This document shows positions 1 through 9,056 of a stretch of 64,000 nucleotides of DNA, in pieces. The notes beneath the pieces were generated by a model. The model was not told the DNA's origin, did no database searches, and was given only the letters and a program-made list of their open reading frames with translations. The position numbers and the translations under genes were made by a program. Each line of letters opens with the position of its first letter. Position 1 is the first letter of the stretch. Location: contig NC_019738.1 in the NCBI RefSeq assembly GCF_000317515.1, forward strand, positions 843,501 to 907,500, written 5' to 3'. The DNA is from Allocoleopsis franciscana PCC 7113. Its GTDB lineage: Bacteria > Cyanobacteriota > Cyanobacteriia > Cyanobacteriales > Coleofasciculaceae.

Positions 1-1130
1 TTAACATCCTAATTGTAGATGACGAACCTGTGAATCGTCAGGTATTTGCTAATTATTTAGCTTTGCACAATTATGGCATCAACCAAGCCAGCAACGGTCT
101 AGAAGCTTTAGCTTTGCTTGAAAGGGGTTTGAAACCAGATTTGGTTTTACTCGATGTGATGATGCCACGATTGACGGGTTATGAAGTCACGCGGAAAATT
201 CGTGAAACTTGGCAAGCGAATGAATTACCAGTTTTGCTCCTGAGTGCCAAAAATCAAGTGTCAGACTTGGTCGTTGGATTAGAGGTGGGGGCAAATGATT
301 ATTTAACTAAACCGATTTCTAAAGATGAACTTCTAGCTCGGATAAAAACCCACTTAAATATCCAAAAACTTAAAGCGGAAAATCTACGTCTGGCGGCTGA
401 ATTGGACATCACACGCCAACTTCAGCAAATGCTATTACCCAGAGAACGGGAACTGGGAACCATTGCTGGCTTAGACATTGCTGGCTTTATGGAACCTGCC
501 GAGGAGGTTGGGGGTGACTACTATGACGTACTCAAGTACAATGGCAGCCTTAAAATTGGCATCGGAGATGTGACCGGACATGGTTTGGAAAGTGGAGTAT
601 TAATGATTATGGTGCAAACGGCTGTAAGGACTTTGTTGTGCAACAACGAAACCGACCCAACTCAATTCTTAAGCACTGTGAACCGGACGATTTATGATAA
701 CGTACAGCGGATGAATTCTGATAAAAACCTCAGCCTTTCCTTACTGGATTACCAACAGGGTCAATTATGTTTAAGCGGACAGCATGAAGAGATGATTGTG
801 GTGCGTGCTGACGGCTCTTTGGAGCGGGTCGATACAATTGATTTAGGTTTTCCCATTGGTCTGGAGGAAGACATTGCTGATTTCATATCCCACACTCAGG
901 TGCAACTTCACCCAGGAGATGTGGTTGTCCTCTATACTGACGGGATTACGGAAGCGGAGAATTTAGGGGGAGAACAATACGGAATTGAAAGACTGTGTGC
1001 AGTAGTTAGAGATAATAGGCAACAAAATGCTGAACAAATCAAGCAGATAGTGCTAGAGAATGTGCGCTCACATATCGGTAAACAAAAAGTTTATGATGAC
1101 ATCACTTTGCTGGTACTTAAACAAAAGTAG
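1..1130 (+). CDS. Response regulator with PP2C (SpoIIE/RsbU-type) phosphatase domain, 5' end outside window
   Basis: The reading frame is open to the first base of the window: ILIVDDEP is encoded upstream of the first possible in-window start (GTG at 30), so the true start lies outside. An N-terminal receiver domain shows the acidic pair (VDDEP), the phospho-acceptor Asp in LLDVMMP and the conserved Lys in LTKP. A short helical linker follows (EDLRL-like, ending LLPRE), then a PP2C/SpoIIE phosphatase domain with metal-ligand motifs EVGGDYYD, GDVTGHG, YTDGITEAEN and a final DDITLLVLK. Such proteins dephosphorylate a STAS-domain antagonist when the receiver is phosphorylated. The next two genes encode a kinase-like and a STAS protein, so this is probably the phosphatase arm of a partner-switching module. 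Confidence is high for the domains; the role is inferred from context. Confidence 0.93.
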   Translation, partial: NILIVDDEPVNRQVFANYLALHNYGINQASNGLEALALLERGLKPDLVLLDVMMPRLTGYEVTRKIRETWQANELPVLLLSAKNQVSDLVVGLEVGANDYLTKPISKDELLARIKTHLNIQKLKAENLRLAAELDITRQLQQMLLPRERELGTIAGLDIAGFMEPAEEVGGDYYDVLKYNGSLKIGIGDVTGHGLESGVLMIMVQTAVRTLLCNNETDPTQFLSTVNRTIYDNVQRMNSDKNLSLSLLDYQQGQLCLSGQHEEMIVVRADGSLERVDTIDLGFPIGLEEDIADFISHTQVQLHPGDVVVLYTDGITEAENLGGEQYGIERLCAVVRDNRQQNAEQIKQIVLENVRSHIGKQKVYDDITLLVLKQK

Positions 1131-1236
1131 TCATTTTTTTAAAAGGGATGACATTGATACGTTGATGCGTTGATTTGCTCTAATCTCAAACATTTAATCT
1201 TCAACTTTCAAACTTTTCACCAATGACCAAGGAGCA

Positions 1237-1833
1237 ATGACCAAAATCGATATGACCCAGATATTTGGTGATTTTACTGACACTCTGCCCGACGGTCAGG
1301 AAGGTCTGACCATGGTATTTTCGCCAACCTCTGTCCCACTTAAGCAGCGTTGGCGCAATAATGGTTTATCTGCGGATTTTATGGCAGATTATTTTGCCAC
1401 CTTTTTTCCTGGTAGTGAGGAGGCTAACTGCGAAACGGTCACCCAAGAGCAGGTTAAAAGCGCCGTTAGTTTTATCGCCAATGAGTTATTAGAAAATGCC
1501 ATGAAGTTTAATGACGAATCATTACCACAACCGATCAGTATTAGACTTCAAATGGATAGCCATAGACTGGTTTTCCTGGCAACTAATAGTGTCCATCCCC
1601 AAAGAGCCAAACAATTCCAGCAATTCATTCAAGAGTTAACGACCTCAGACCCTAGCGAGTTATACCTTTGTCATCTGGAAAAAGATCCGGAAGACACCAA
1701 TGAAAATCTCTCTGGGTTAGGCTTGTTAACGATGATTAATGATTATCAGGCTAAGCTTGGCTGGAAGTTTGAGATGGTTGATCAAAATCCGGATGAAATC
1801 GCCGTGACTACAATGGTGCAGTTAACAGTATAG
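1237..1833 (+). CDS. HATPase-like regulator (SiaB/DUF6272-like; slr1658-superfamily type), probable STAS kinase
   Basis: A 198-residue soluble protein. Two features resemble the GHKL ATP-binding fold: an N-box-like segment (NELLENAMKFND, near residue 90) and a glycine-rich segment followed by hydrophobics (LSGLGLLTMINDY, near residue 160). There is no histidine phosphotransfer domain. It lies between a PP2C phosphatase and a STAS gene, the place of the kinase/anti-sigma partner in Rsb and SiaABCD systems. It therefore probably phosphorylates the downstream STAS protein, although catalytic competence cannot be judged from sequence. The start is ATG 1237; an earlier ATG at 1222 is out of frame. 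The gap from the phosphatase gene is about 106 bp. The slr1658-superfamily label is from memory. Confidence 0.75.
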   Translation: MTKIDMTQIFGDFTDTLPDGQEGLTMVFSPTSVPLKQRWRNNGLSADFMADYFATFFPGSEEANCETVTQEQVKSAVSFIANELLENAMKFNDESLPQPISIRLQMDSHRLVFLATNSVHPQRAKQFQQFIQELTTSDPSELYLCHLEKDPEDTNENLSGLGLLTMINDYQAKLGWKFEMVDQNPDEIAVTTMVQLTV

Positions 1834-1866
1834 GTCACTAAAATGATGATAAGGAGTTCATGTTTC

Positions 1867-2211
1867 ATGGAGATTCAGTCTAAAGATTACAGCATCTTTT
1901 ACGACTCAGTGACCACAACAATTAGCTGCCAGGGTTCGCTTCGTCTCAATGGAATGGAAGAGTATGCATCTATCGTCAAGTTACTCAATGATGTAGCTGA
2001 TCATGACCCACCGACGTTGACCTTGAACTTACGAAATTTAGAATTTCTCAACAGTTCAGGAATTAATGTAATCTCAAAATTCGTGATTAAAATACGTCAG
2101 AAAGGAACGATTCAAATGCTTGTTCTAGGCTCTAAGAGCATTCCTTGGCAAGGGAAGTCGTTAAAGAATTTGCAACGTTTGATGCCAAAATTACAACTGG
2201 AATTAGAATGA
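1867..2211 (+). CDS. STAS-domain protein (anti-anti-sigma/SiaC-like; slr1659-superfamily type)
   Basis: I chose ATG 1867 (114 residues) over ATG 1843 because AAGGAG at 1851-1856 lies 10 bases upstream of it. The fold reads as STAS: two early strands, the segment LNLRNLEFLNSSGINVISKF with a conserved SSG phosphorylation-loop motif, and a C-terminal helix. The serines of NSSG are the expected target for the kinase encoded just upstream, and the PP2C protein two genes upstream would remove the phosphate. The dephospho form would then bind an effector. The next gene is an adenylate cyclase rather than a sigma factor, so the output may be cAMP. Confidence 0.8.
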   Translation: MEIQSKDYSIFYDSVTTTISCQGSLRLNGMEEYASIVKLLNDVADHDPPTLTLNLRNLEFLNSSGINVISKFVIKIRQKGTIQMLVLGSKSIPWQGKSLKNLQRLMPKLQLELE

Positions 2212-2281
2212 TTCCTCTATCAGGTGCATCGTTCGACATGAACTATACAGGTAAAGTCGCTTTGATCACGGCACAATCCTT

Positions 2282-3910
2282 ATGGCGATGCAGGCAGAAC
2301 AACTATCATCAGAACAGTTACTTCTAGAAATAGAAAGACTACGCCAAGAACTAGAAGCCGTAAAGCGGGACAAGCTCGATCTGGAAATTTTACTGGAGAC
2401 GACGACGATTCATGCTGATGCAATCGAAGTTATGTTGCATCAGTCCAATCAACAACTCCAAGCTGAAATTGCTGAACGTCAACGTGCCGAAGCGGCTCTC
2501 CAAGCTTGTGCCATAGAACTTCAGTCTTTTTTAGACGCTTTAGCTAGGGACAAAGCAGATCTAGAAGTATTGTTAGAAACAACAACAGAACACGGCGATA
2601 CGGTAGAAGATTGGTTGTACAACCAGGCAGAGGAGGCGGTAGTCAACGGAGAGAAGAGGCTGGCTCAATTTTTGGATGCTGTGCCGGTCGGGGTGTTCGT
2701 CCTGGATGCCACTGGGAAACCCTACTACGCCAATAAAATGGCACAGCAAATCCTGGGACAAGAGAGTAAACCGGGAACCAGCGCCCCTAACTTGCCAGAA
2801 CTCAGTCAAATCTATGTTGCGGGAACCAATGAGTTGTACCCATGCGAACTCCGACCAATTTTACGGGCATTAAGGGGTGAAAGCGGAACGATTGATGATA
2901 TGGAAATCCGCCAAGGGGACAAGGTTATCCCCCTAGAAGTGTGGGCGAATCCAATCTTTGATAAAAAGGGCAGAGTTGAGTATGCGATCGCCGCGTTTCA
3001 AGACATCACCGATCGCAAAAAAGCCGAAGCCGAACGGAGAAAATTCACTTCAGAACTGTTTCAACTCAACCATGCATTCTCCCGCTTTGTCCCGCGCCAA
3101 TTTCTTCAGTTTTTAAATAAAGACAGCATTGTCGATGTCCAGTTAGGTGACCACGTACAAAAGGAAATGTCGGTGTTATTCGCAGATATTCGCGACTTTA
3201 CCACCCTCTCCGAAAGTATGACTCCAGAAGAAAATTTTACATTTATTAATGCTTATTTAAGTCGCATGGAACCTGCGATTGTTCTAAATCAGGGACTTAT
3301 TGATAAATATATCGGCGATGGGATTATGGCACTGTTTAGTAAAGGTGCTGATAACGCCCTGAAAGCGGCGATTTCTATGCTGCAACGTCTGGCTGAATAT
3401 AATCAAGGCCGTGCTAAAGCTGGCTACATGCCCATTCAGATTGGCATTGGTATCAATACAGGGTCACTCATGTTAGGCACGGTGGGGGGATACTCCCGGA
3501 TGGACAGTACAGTGATTAGTGATGCAGTTAACTTAGCTTCTCGGATTGAAGGATTGACAAAAGATTATCGGGTATCATTATTAATTTCTCACCATACTTT
3601 TTCACAATTGCAGGATGCAAATCAATATGCTTTTCGCCTCATTGATCGAGTGAAAGTTAAGGGGAAATTAGCAGCAGTGAGTGTCTATGAAATCTTTGAT
3701 GCCGATCCGCCGAAAATTCGAGACGCTAAGTTAGCGACCAAAACCGCCTTTGAAGAAGCCTTGTTGCTCTATAATCTCCATTCTTTCAAAAGTGCGTCAC
3801 AACTGTTTGAAGAATGTCTGCACCTTAACCCAGAGGATACTGTCGCACAAATTTATCTAGAACGCTGTCAAAGAATGGACAGTACGTTAAGGTCTAACCC
3901 AAGAGCGTGA
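2282..3910 (+). CDS. Adenylate cyclase (class III) with coiled coil and PAS domain
   Basis: 542 residues, predicted soluble. The N-terminus is coiled coil and contains an internal duplication: a segment around residues 29-49 (LLETTTIHADAIE) recurs at 89-110 (LLETTTEHGDTVE). A PAS domain spans about 125-245 and ends in the PAC-like QDITDRKKAEAER. The class III cyclase homology domain covers about 290-480, with metal-binding Asp302 (LFADIRDF) and Asp346 (KYIGDG) and the purine-selecting Lys342. The last 60 residues look TPR-like. It should make cAMP from ATP. It follows the phosphatase/kinase/STAS genes on the same strand, only 70 bp from the STAS stop, so it is likely the effector of that module. 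No good Shine-Dalgarno is visible; ATG 2288 is an alternative start. Confidence 0.9.
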   Translation: MAMQAEQLSSEQLLLEIERLRQELEAVKRDKLDLEILLETTTIHADAIEVMLHQSNQQLQAEIAERQRAEAALQACAIELQSFLDALARDKADLEVLLETTTEHGDTVEDWLYNQAEEAVVNGEKRLAQFLDAVPVGVFVLDATGKPYYANKMAQQILGQESKPGTSAPNLPELSQIYVAGTNELYPCELRPILRALRGESGTIDDMEIRQGDKVIPLEVWANPIFDKKGRVEYAIAAFQDITDRKKAEAERRKFTSELFQLNHAFSRFVPRQFLQFLNKDSIVDVQLGDHVQKEMSVLFADIRDFTTLSESMTPEENFTFINAYLSRMEPAIVLNQGLIDKYIGDGIMALFSKGADNALKAAISMLQRLAEYNQGRAKAGYMPIQIGIGINTGSLMLGTVGGYSRMDSTVISDAVNLASRIEGLTKDYRVSLLISHHTFSQLQDANQYAFRLIDRVKVKGKLAAVSVYEIFDADPPKIRDAKLATKTAFEEALLLYNLHSFKSASQLFEECLHLNPEDTVAQIYLERCQRMDSTLRSNPRA

Positions 3911-4075
3911 TAGTTACCACAAACGATGAATGATGAACGAAGAGTTAGGGTGGAAAGCTGCCTCTTATTAAAGAGAGTCTTAAAGAGGATAGCTTGCAAT
4001 CCTGTTCCCTGACATTTGCTTAAGGGGCAGGGAGAGTAGTACTATTGTAGATTGTGCCCTTATTAAAGTTAGTCC

Positions 4076-4273
4076 ATGCCGAAACTAAAAACGCGCCGAG
4101 CAGCGGCAAAACGTTTTAGAGCTACTGGTAGTGGCAAAATTGTACGCCGCAAAGCGTTTAAAAACCACATGCTAGAACACAAGAACTCATCTCGGAGGCG
4201 GCGTCTGTCTCAGAAAGCACTGGTCCATGAACGCGACGCTGAAAACGTGCATTTGATGCTTCCCTATTTGTAG
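4076..4273 (+). CDS. rpmI: 50S ribosomal protein L35
   Basis: 65 residues, strongly basic, with the diagnostic N-terminus [14 protein letters not shown] and the C-terminal block [12 protein letters not shown]35 is a small protein of the large ribosomal subunit and is almost always encoded next to L20, as here. Length matches the family. The 165-bp leader contains stem-forming sequence (CCTG..CCCT pairing with AGGGGCAGG around 4001-4030), which could serve in L20-type autoregulation or end upstream transcription. No infC precedes the gene in this window. Confidence 0.97.
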   Translation: MPKLKTRRAAAKRFRATGSGKIVRRKAFKNHMLEHKNSSRRRRLSQKALVHERDAENVHLMLPYL

Positions 4274-4401
4274 AGATTAGGGATGGGTGACAAGGGAGCA
4301 AACTGAGATCGCTCTTTAATCCCGTTGCCTGCACTCGCCTTGAACCACTGACAGGTGTCTGCCTGTCCTATCCAGTCACAACTTACAACTTAGAACGAAT
4401 C

Positions 4402-4758
4402 ATGACACGGGTAAAACGCGGTAACGTCGCTCGGAAACGACGCAAAAAAATTCTGAAGCTGGCTAAAGGGTTCCGGGGTTCTCACTCCACGCTGTTTCGC
4501 ACGGCTAATCAACAGGTGATGAAGGCGCTACGGAACGCCTATCGCGATCGCAAAAAGCGCAAGCGTGATTTCCGTCGCCTGTGGATTACTCGTATTAACG
4601 CCGCAGCGAGAATGAATGGCGTAAGCTACAGCCAACTGATGGGTTTGATGAAAAAAGCCAACATTCAGCTCAACCGCAAGATGCTGGCTCAATTAGCTGT
4701 ACTCGATCCAACCAGCTTTAATCAAGTGGTGGAATTGGCGAATCAAGCTGGAAAATGA
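4402..4758 (+). CDS. rplT: 50S ribosomal protein L20
   Basis: 118 residues, starting [16 protein letters not shown], a signature of L20. L20 binds 23S rRNA early in assembly of the large subunit, and in many bacteria it represses its own operon by binding the mRNA leader. It follows rpmI by 128 bp, a longer spacer than usual, which leaves room for a leader structure. Length is typical and nothing unusual is seen in the coding sequence. Confidence 0.97.
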   Translation: MTRVKRGNVARKRRKKILKLAKGFRGSHSTLFRTANQQVMKALRNAYRDRKKRKRDFRRLWITRINAAARMNGVSYSQLMGLMKKANIQLNRKMLAQLAVLDPTSFNQVVELANQAGK

Positions 4759-4823
4759 GGGTTGGGTAATGGGTAATGGGGTAGACTATTGCCCAGTTCC
4801 CAGCCTAAAACGAAAGATAGCCA

Positions 4824-5609
4824 ATGGGGTTTAACCGCAAGTTCTTCAGTTTTAGTTTTGTCGTGGCATGGGTGACGCTGTCTTTGGTGACACCTGCATC
4901 AGTTTTTAGTGCTGAGCTCAACGAGATTCAGCAGCGGGGTGAGTTAATTGTTGCCGTAAAAGACAATCTGCGCCCCTTGGGTTTCCGTGACGTATCGGGG
5001 AATTTGCAAGGGCTGGAAATTGATATTGCCAAACGTCTAGCTGAAGAACTGTTGGGAAAACCAGATGCTGTGGTTTTGCAGCCGGTGAAAAATACGGATC
5101 GGCTCAATAGGGTATTAGAAGGTAAGGTGGATCTGGTGATCGCCAGAGTGACGGCAACCGAGTCCCGTTCTCGATTAGTAGACTTTAGTAGGCCGTATTA
5201 CTTAGATGGTACGGGATTTGTGACAAAGAATGCTTCAATCCGTCAGTTAAAGGATCTAACCCCAAAGGCGATCGCGGTTATTAATGGCTCTAGTACAATT
5301 CCGGTTGTGAAGCATAACTTACCCACCGCGAAACTGGTAGGGGTAGATTCCTATGAACAGGCGCGAGCACTTTTGGAAAAGGGAGGTGCTGATGCCTTTG
5401 CGGGTGATAATAGTGTCCTGACGGGCTGGGTTCAGGAATATCCTCAGTATCGGATGCTGCCAGCGCGGCTTTCGGCTCAAGCTTTGTGTGTCGTGATGCC
5501 GAAGGGGTTGCAGTACGCCAAACTGTACCAACGGGTGAATGAAGCGATCGCTCGTTGGCAAGAGTCGGGTTGGCTAGCCGAACGCATTGCCACTTGGGGT
5601 TTACCATAA
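4824..5609 (+). CDS. ABC transporter substrate-binding protein, family 3 (amino-acid type)
   Basis: 261 residues with a clear Sec signal peptide (basic start, hydrophobic core, ASVFSAE near residues 24-31). The mature part has the family 3 solute-binding signatures: the opening LNEIQQRGELIVAVKD, the middle LEIDIAKRLAEEL, and VDLVIARVTATESRSRLVDFS. It should be periplasmic and deliver a polar amino acid or similar solute to a permease. No permease or ATPase gene is adjacent, so this is an orphan binding protein, or it serves a transporter encoded elsewhere. The ligand cannot be named. Confidence 0.88.
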   Translation: MGFNRKFFSFSFVVAWVTLSLVTPASVFSAELNEIQQRGELIVAVKDNLRPLGFRDVSGNLQGLEIDIAKRLAEELLGKPDAVVLQPVKNTDRLNRVLEGKVDLVIARVTATESRSRLVDFSRPYYLDGTGFVTKNASIRQLKDLTPKAIAVINGSSTIPVVKHNLPTAKLVGVDSYEQARALLEKGGADAFAGDNSVLTGWVQEYPQYRMLPARLSAQALCVVMPKGLQYAKLYQRVNEAIARWQESGWLAERIATWGLP

Positions 5610-5732
5610 TTATAAGGATGAAGGATGAAGGATCGAGGATGAACAGTAAATCTTCATCCTAATGGGCAAGTGTGAATTCTAATTTTTCATACTTCATCCT
5701 TGACACTTCATACTTTTATTAGAGTTTCAAAA

Positions 5733-6263
5733 ATGATGGAGAATTCACTTCCAATTGTTTATTTGTTTACATTACTAGTGCTGCTGGGCGCGGCTGGATG
5801 GGCAATTGTTCGGCAAGTCCTCAAAACTCGTAAAATCGAAACCGCTCTTTCACGGCTAGAAAAAAAGCTCAAGAAAGAACGAGGAACCGTTCAAGAGTAT
5901 TACGAGTTAGGCAGCATCTATGCTGATAAGAAAATGTTTGCCCAATCGATCGGTTTGTTCCAAAAAGCACTCAAAGGTGTAGATGTTGAGGAAGAAAACC
6001 TTGCCCCTGTACATAATGCTCTAGGCTTTTCCTACTTTGCACAAGAACAATATGATATTGCCATTCGCGAGTACAAAGAGGCGATCAAGTTAGATCCCGG
6101 ATATGTTACAGCACTTAACAATTTGGGTCATGTTTATGAGCGTAAGAAGTTAACTGCTCAAGCCTTACAAACTTACGAAGAAGCATTGAAGTATGAACCC
6201 GATAATGCAACGGCGAAGCGTCGAGCTGAGTCACTGCGTAAGCGGCTTGTACCTTCATCTTAA
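5733..6263 (+). CDS. Ycf37-like TPR protein with N-terminal membrane anchor (photosystem I assembly)
   Basis: ATG 5733 (or 5736) is preferred over an upstream TTG at 5700, giving about 176 residues. The opening MMENSLPIVYLFTLLVLLG forms one transmembrane helix, followed by a basic helical linker and about three tetratricopeptide repeats (for example IAIREYKEAIKLDPGYVTAL). This layout matches Ycf37, a thylakoid TPR protein that assists photosystem I assembly or stability in Synechocystis and red-algal plastids. The family call rests on the N-terminal motif and layout as I remember them. A rho-independent terminator follows at 6308-6332. Confidence 0.7.
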   Translation: MMENSLPIVYLFTLLVLLGAAGWAIVRQVLKTRKIETALSRLEKKLKKERGTVQEYYELGSIYADKKMFAQSIGLFQKALKGVDVEEENLAPVHNALGFSYFAQEQYDIAIREYKEAIKLDPGYVTALNNLGHVYERKKLTAQALQTYEEALKYEPDNATAKRRAESLRKRLVPSS

Positions 6264-6307
6264 GGTGGGCTGAGCTTCCCAAGAGTTGGGATTAATAGAA
6301 CTTCAGG

Positions 6308-6332
6308 GGCACTCTTGGGAGTGTCCTTTTTT
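6308..6332 (+). terminator. Rho-independent terminator after the Ycf37-like gene
   Basis: The 8-bp stem GGGCACTC/GAGTGTCC (one G-U pair) with a four-base loop is followed by six T residues. It lies 45 bp after the stop codon. Confidence 0.85.
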
Positions 6333-6348
6333 ACAGCCAATGACCAAT

Positions 6349-6999
6349 TTAGATAGAGTTTCTCGTCTTCATCGCATCACCCAATAAGTATTGATTGATA
6401 ATGCGTTCGATCGCCGTTTTGTGAATAACAGGAATTGCCCAACTCCGAGTATCAAATAAGGGAATAGGTTGTTTAAGCCAAACGGTTAAGGTATTTCCTT
6501 GTTTTCCCTCCCATGTGTAGGAGGCAATTTGTCCCCACTCAATTAATCCGAACTTAAAATAAATGCCATTTTCTCGCAGTTGCAAACGACTTAACCCAGC
6601 CCAATAAAAATAAAAAGCTGTAGTCCAGTATAAAACGACCTGAGAGATATAGTATTCTGGCAGGTGATAACTGCCAGCAAATCCTTTTCTCAATAAGCCG
6701 AAAAAGACAATCGTTTGCAGAGTAGCACTGATTACGAAAAGGAGACTCACAATCAACATAATCCTGTAAGTTGAGGGTCGCCCTAAATTCCATAAAAGAG
6801 AGCCTGCCCGTTTCCTACGTCGCGACCAAGTGAGGATATTGATCCAGAGAATCACTGAAAAAAGCAAAAATATGCCTGAAAAGGAAAAATCTTGCCAGGG
6901 TTGGGAGAGAAAAAGCAGGGCAAATATAATCCCAATCAGCAGTAAGAAAATCAAAGCGATCGCGAACAAATTTTTCCAGGCCGCTTTTTTAGCGAACAT
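6349..6999 (-). CDS. Uncharacterised integral membrane protein
   Basis: 216 residues from ATG 6999; GAGGAGG lies about 9 bases upstream and decides against the adjacent in-frame TTG at 7002. Four hydrophobic stretches are visible: two near the N-terminus (residues about 13-35 and 40-58), one around 75-100 and one around 120-140. A C-terminal soluble part of about 70 residues follows, containing the aromatic-rich segment IEWGQIASYTWEGKQG. That tail resembles the DUF5673/PH-like cytosolic domains that follow membrane helices in other small proteins, but I cannot name a family. It is oriented away from the converging Ycf37-like gene. Confidence 0.75.
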   Translation of the reverse strand: MFAKKAAWKNLFAIALIFLLLIGIIFALLFLSQPWQDFSFSGIFLLFSVILWINILTWSRRRKRAGSLLWNLGRPSTYRIMLIVSLLFVISATLQTIVFFGLLRKGFAGSYHLPEYYISQVVLYWTTAFYFYWAGLSRLQLRENGIYFKFGLIEWGQIASYTWEGKQGNTLTVWLKQPIPLFDTRSWAIPVIHKTAIERIINQYLLGDAMKTRNSI

Positions 7000-7133
7000 C
7001 AATTTTTTCCTCCTCTCATACCCCGTTCAGCTTCTTTCATAACAGTGGGCTTCCCGGCGATTAGATTAAGATAACCCAATCAGGAGGGGAATGCGGAGAA
7101 ATGCCCAAACTATTTTTTCTTCCTTTGGTCGCC

Positions 7134-7180
7134 AAAAAAGTAGACCTCTTGCAAGCAAATAGCTAGGACGGACAAGAGGC
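7134..7180 (-). terminator. Rho-independent terminator after purH
   Basis: Read on the minus strand, GCCTCTTG and CAAGAGG form a 7-bp stem with a loop of about 21 bases, followed by TCTAC and six T residues. It lies about 70 bp beyond the purH stop. Confidence 0.7.
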
Positions 7181-7248
7181 CCATCCCACAAGAGTCATTT
7201 TTTCTGGTGGGGTAGAAGTTTAATCGCTTTGATTCCTCGCTAACAGAA

Positions 7249-8808
7249 TCAATGCAAGAAGTGACGAACGCCAGTAAGCACCATTATTAAACCCAGTTCA
7301 TTCGCCGCTTGAATCGAATCTTTGTCCCGCAAGCTACCACCTGGTTGAACTATCGCCACAATACCCGCCGCTGCCGCCGTTCGTACCGAATCATCAAAGG
7401 GGAAGAACCCATCACTCGCCAAAGTAGCACCTTGGGCTTTTTCCCCAGCTTGTTCTAAGGCAATTTTCACCCCCCCCACGCGATTCATTTGACCGGCACC
7501 AACCCCTAAGGTAGCCTGATCGCGTGTAACAACAATCGCATTGGATTTGACATGCTTACAAACTTTCCAAGAAAATAGTAATTCTGCCAATTGTTCAGGG
7601 GTGGGTTGCCGTTCTGTTACCACTTGCCAACTCTCTGGCGTCTCCACCACATCATCAGACGCTTGCACCAAAAAACCACCTGCAATCACTTTTACGGTTT
7701 GCTGCGGTCCCTTGTGTAAATCGGGCAAGATTAAAACACGCACCTTGGCTTTAGCGGCTAAAATTTCTTGGGCTGCTTCATCACAAGCGGGTGCCACAAC
7801 ACATTCTAAAAAGGTCTTGGTTAGTTCCGTGGCGGTGGGTGCATCAATGGGTTGATTTAACGCAACAATTCCCCCAAACGCCGAAACGGAATCCGCTTGA
7901 AAGGCTTTTTGATACGCTTCTACCAACGTTGTGCCTACCGCCACACCACAGGGATTGGTATGTTTGAGAATGGCTGCGGCTGGGGTATCGGGAAATTCGG
8001 CAATAATCCGCCGTGCGGCTTCTAAATCCACCAAGTTGTTGTAACTGAGCTCTTTGCCTTGGAGAATACTTGCTCCGGAAAACCCGGTTGGTACAGCCCC
8101 AACTTGATACCAAGCGGCTGATTGATGAGGATTTTCTCCGTAACGCAGGGATTGAAGTTGCTGTCCTGAGAGGAGAAATTGGGCAGGAAGTAATGGTTGT
8201 CCGGGACTCGTGGCTTGTAGAGAGTCGTCACTGAGGTAAGTGGCGATCGCACGATCATAAGCAGCCGTATGCCCAAATGCCTTTTGGGCGCAGACTCTCC
8301 TGAAATTCAACGGGGCTTCTCCCCCATTTTGTCGCAACTCCCGCAGGTAGTCGTTATAGTTCCCTGGATTGCACAACACCGTCAGATTCGCGAAGTTCTT
8401 CGCCGCTGCTCTTAGCATGGCAGGGCCACCGATGTCAATCTGCTCGATCGCTTCAGATTCAGTGACATTCGGGCGTGCGATCGTTTGTTCAAAGGGATAT
8501 AAATTCACCACCACCAAATCGATGGGACGAATTTGGTGTGTCTCCATCTCCGCCCGATCCTGTGGCAAGTCCGGACGCCCCAGAATGCCGCCATGAATCC
8601 GAGGGTGCAGCGTCTTGACTCTTCCACCTAAAATCTCAGGGGAACCCGTGTAATCTGAAACTTTGGTGACGGGCAACCCTGCCTCTTGCAGCGCCTTTGC
8701 CGTTCCGCCACTGCTGATTAAATCAAACTCAAATTCCTCAACCAGTTGACGGGCAAAGTCGATTAGCCCAGTTTTATCCGACACACTCAGCAGTGCCAAA
8801 CGTCCCAT
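7249..8808 (-). CDS. purH: Bifunctional AICAR formyltransferase / IMP cyclohydrolase
   Basis: 519 residues from ATG 8808, which is preceded at five bases by AGGGGAG; the longer GTG start at 8835 is less likely. The protein begins MGRLALLSVSDKTGL, typical of the MGS-like IMP cyclohydrolase domain (about residues 1-150). The large AICAR transformylase domain follows, with RYGENPHQSAAWY, KHTNPCG and SAFGGIVALN. It catalyses the last two steps of de novo purine synthesis (AICAR to FAICAR to IMP) in the cytosol. It is a monocistronic unit with its own terminator. The sequence looks intact. Confidence 0.97.
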   Translation of the reverse strand: MGRLALLSVSDKTGLIDFARQLVEEFEFDLISSGGTAKALQEAGLPVTKVSDYTGSPEILGGRVKTLHPRIHGGILGRPDLPQDRAEMETHQIRPIDLVVVNLYPFEQTIARPNVTESEAIEQIDIGGPAMLRAAAKNFANLTVLCNPGNYNDYLRELRQNGGEAPLNFRRVCAQKAFGHTAAYDRAIATYLSDDSLQATSPGQPLLPAQFLLSGQQLQSLRYGENPHQSAAWYQVGAVPTGFSGASILQGKELSYNNLVDLEAARRIIAEFPDTPAAAILKHTNPCGVAVGTTLVEAYQKAFQADSVSAFGGIVALNQPIDAPTATELTKTFLECVVAPACDEAAQEILAAKAKVRVLILPDLHKGPQQTVKVIAGGFLVQASDDVVETPESWQVVTERQPTPEQLAELLFSWKVCKHVKSNAIVVTRDQATLGVGAGQMNRVGGVKIALEQAGEKAQGATLASDGFFPFDDSVRTAAAAGIVAIVQPGGSLRDKDSIQAANELGLIMVLTGVRHFLH

Positions 8809-8945
8809 GAATTCTCCCCTGATTTGCTCGCTCACTAGCTATTATGCATATTTCAGCATATAGGGAAGTGCGCTCAAAGGAAAAAGGAACTTCAAGACCT
8901 AGAATTTTTGCCTAGAACTTGTATGCTGAAAGCCATTGAGGTACA

Positions 8946-8990
8946 AAAATGAGAAACCCTGTCTCCACGGCCAAGTAAGACAGGGTTCTG
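8946..8990 (-). terminator. Rho-independent terminator of psaF-psaJ
   Basis: A perfect 10-bp stem (AACCCTGTCT at 8955-8964 with AGACAGGGTT at 8978-8987). On the minus strand it is followed by TCTCATTTTTG. It sits about 70 bp beyond the psaJ stop. Confidence 0.85.
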
Positions 8991-9056
8991 GTGTGAATTT
9001 GAGCGATGAAACTTGCGCTTAGGTTAACTCTTATTTAAAGAATAAACCCTTTGCGC

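Noticed and set aside
7091-7162. 23-codon + strand ORF with a very good Shine-Dalgarno (AGGAGG)
   Set aside because: Very short, no recognisable product, and its end overlaps the purH terminator stem on the other strand. It might still be a leader peptide, but there is no support.
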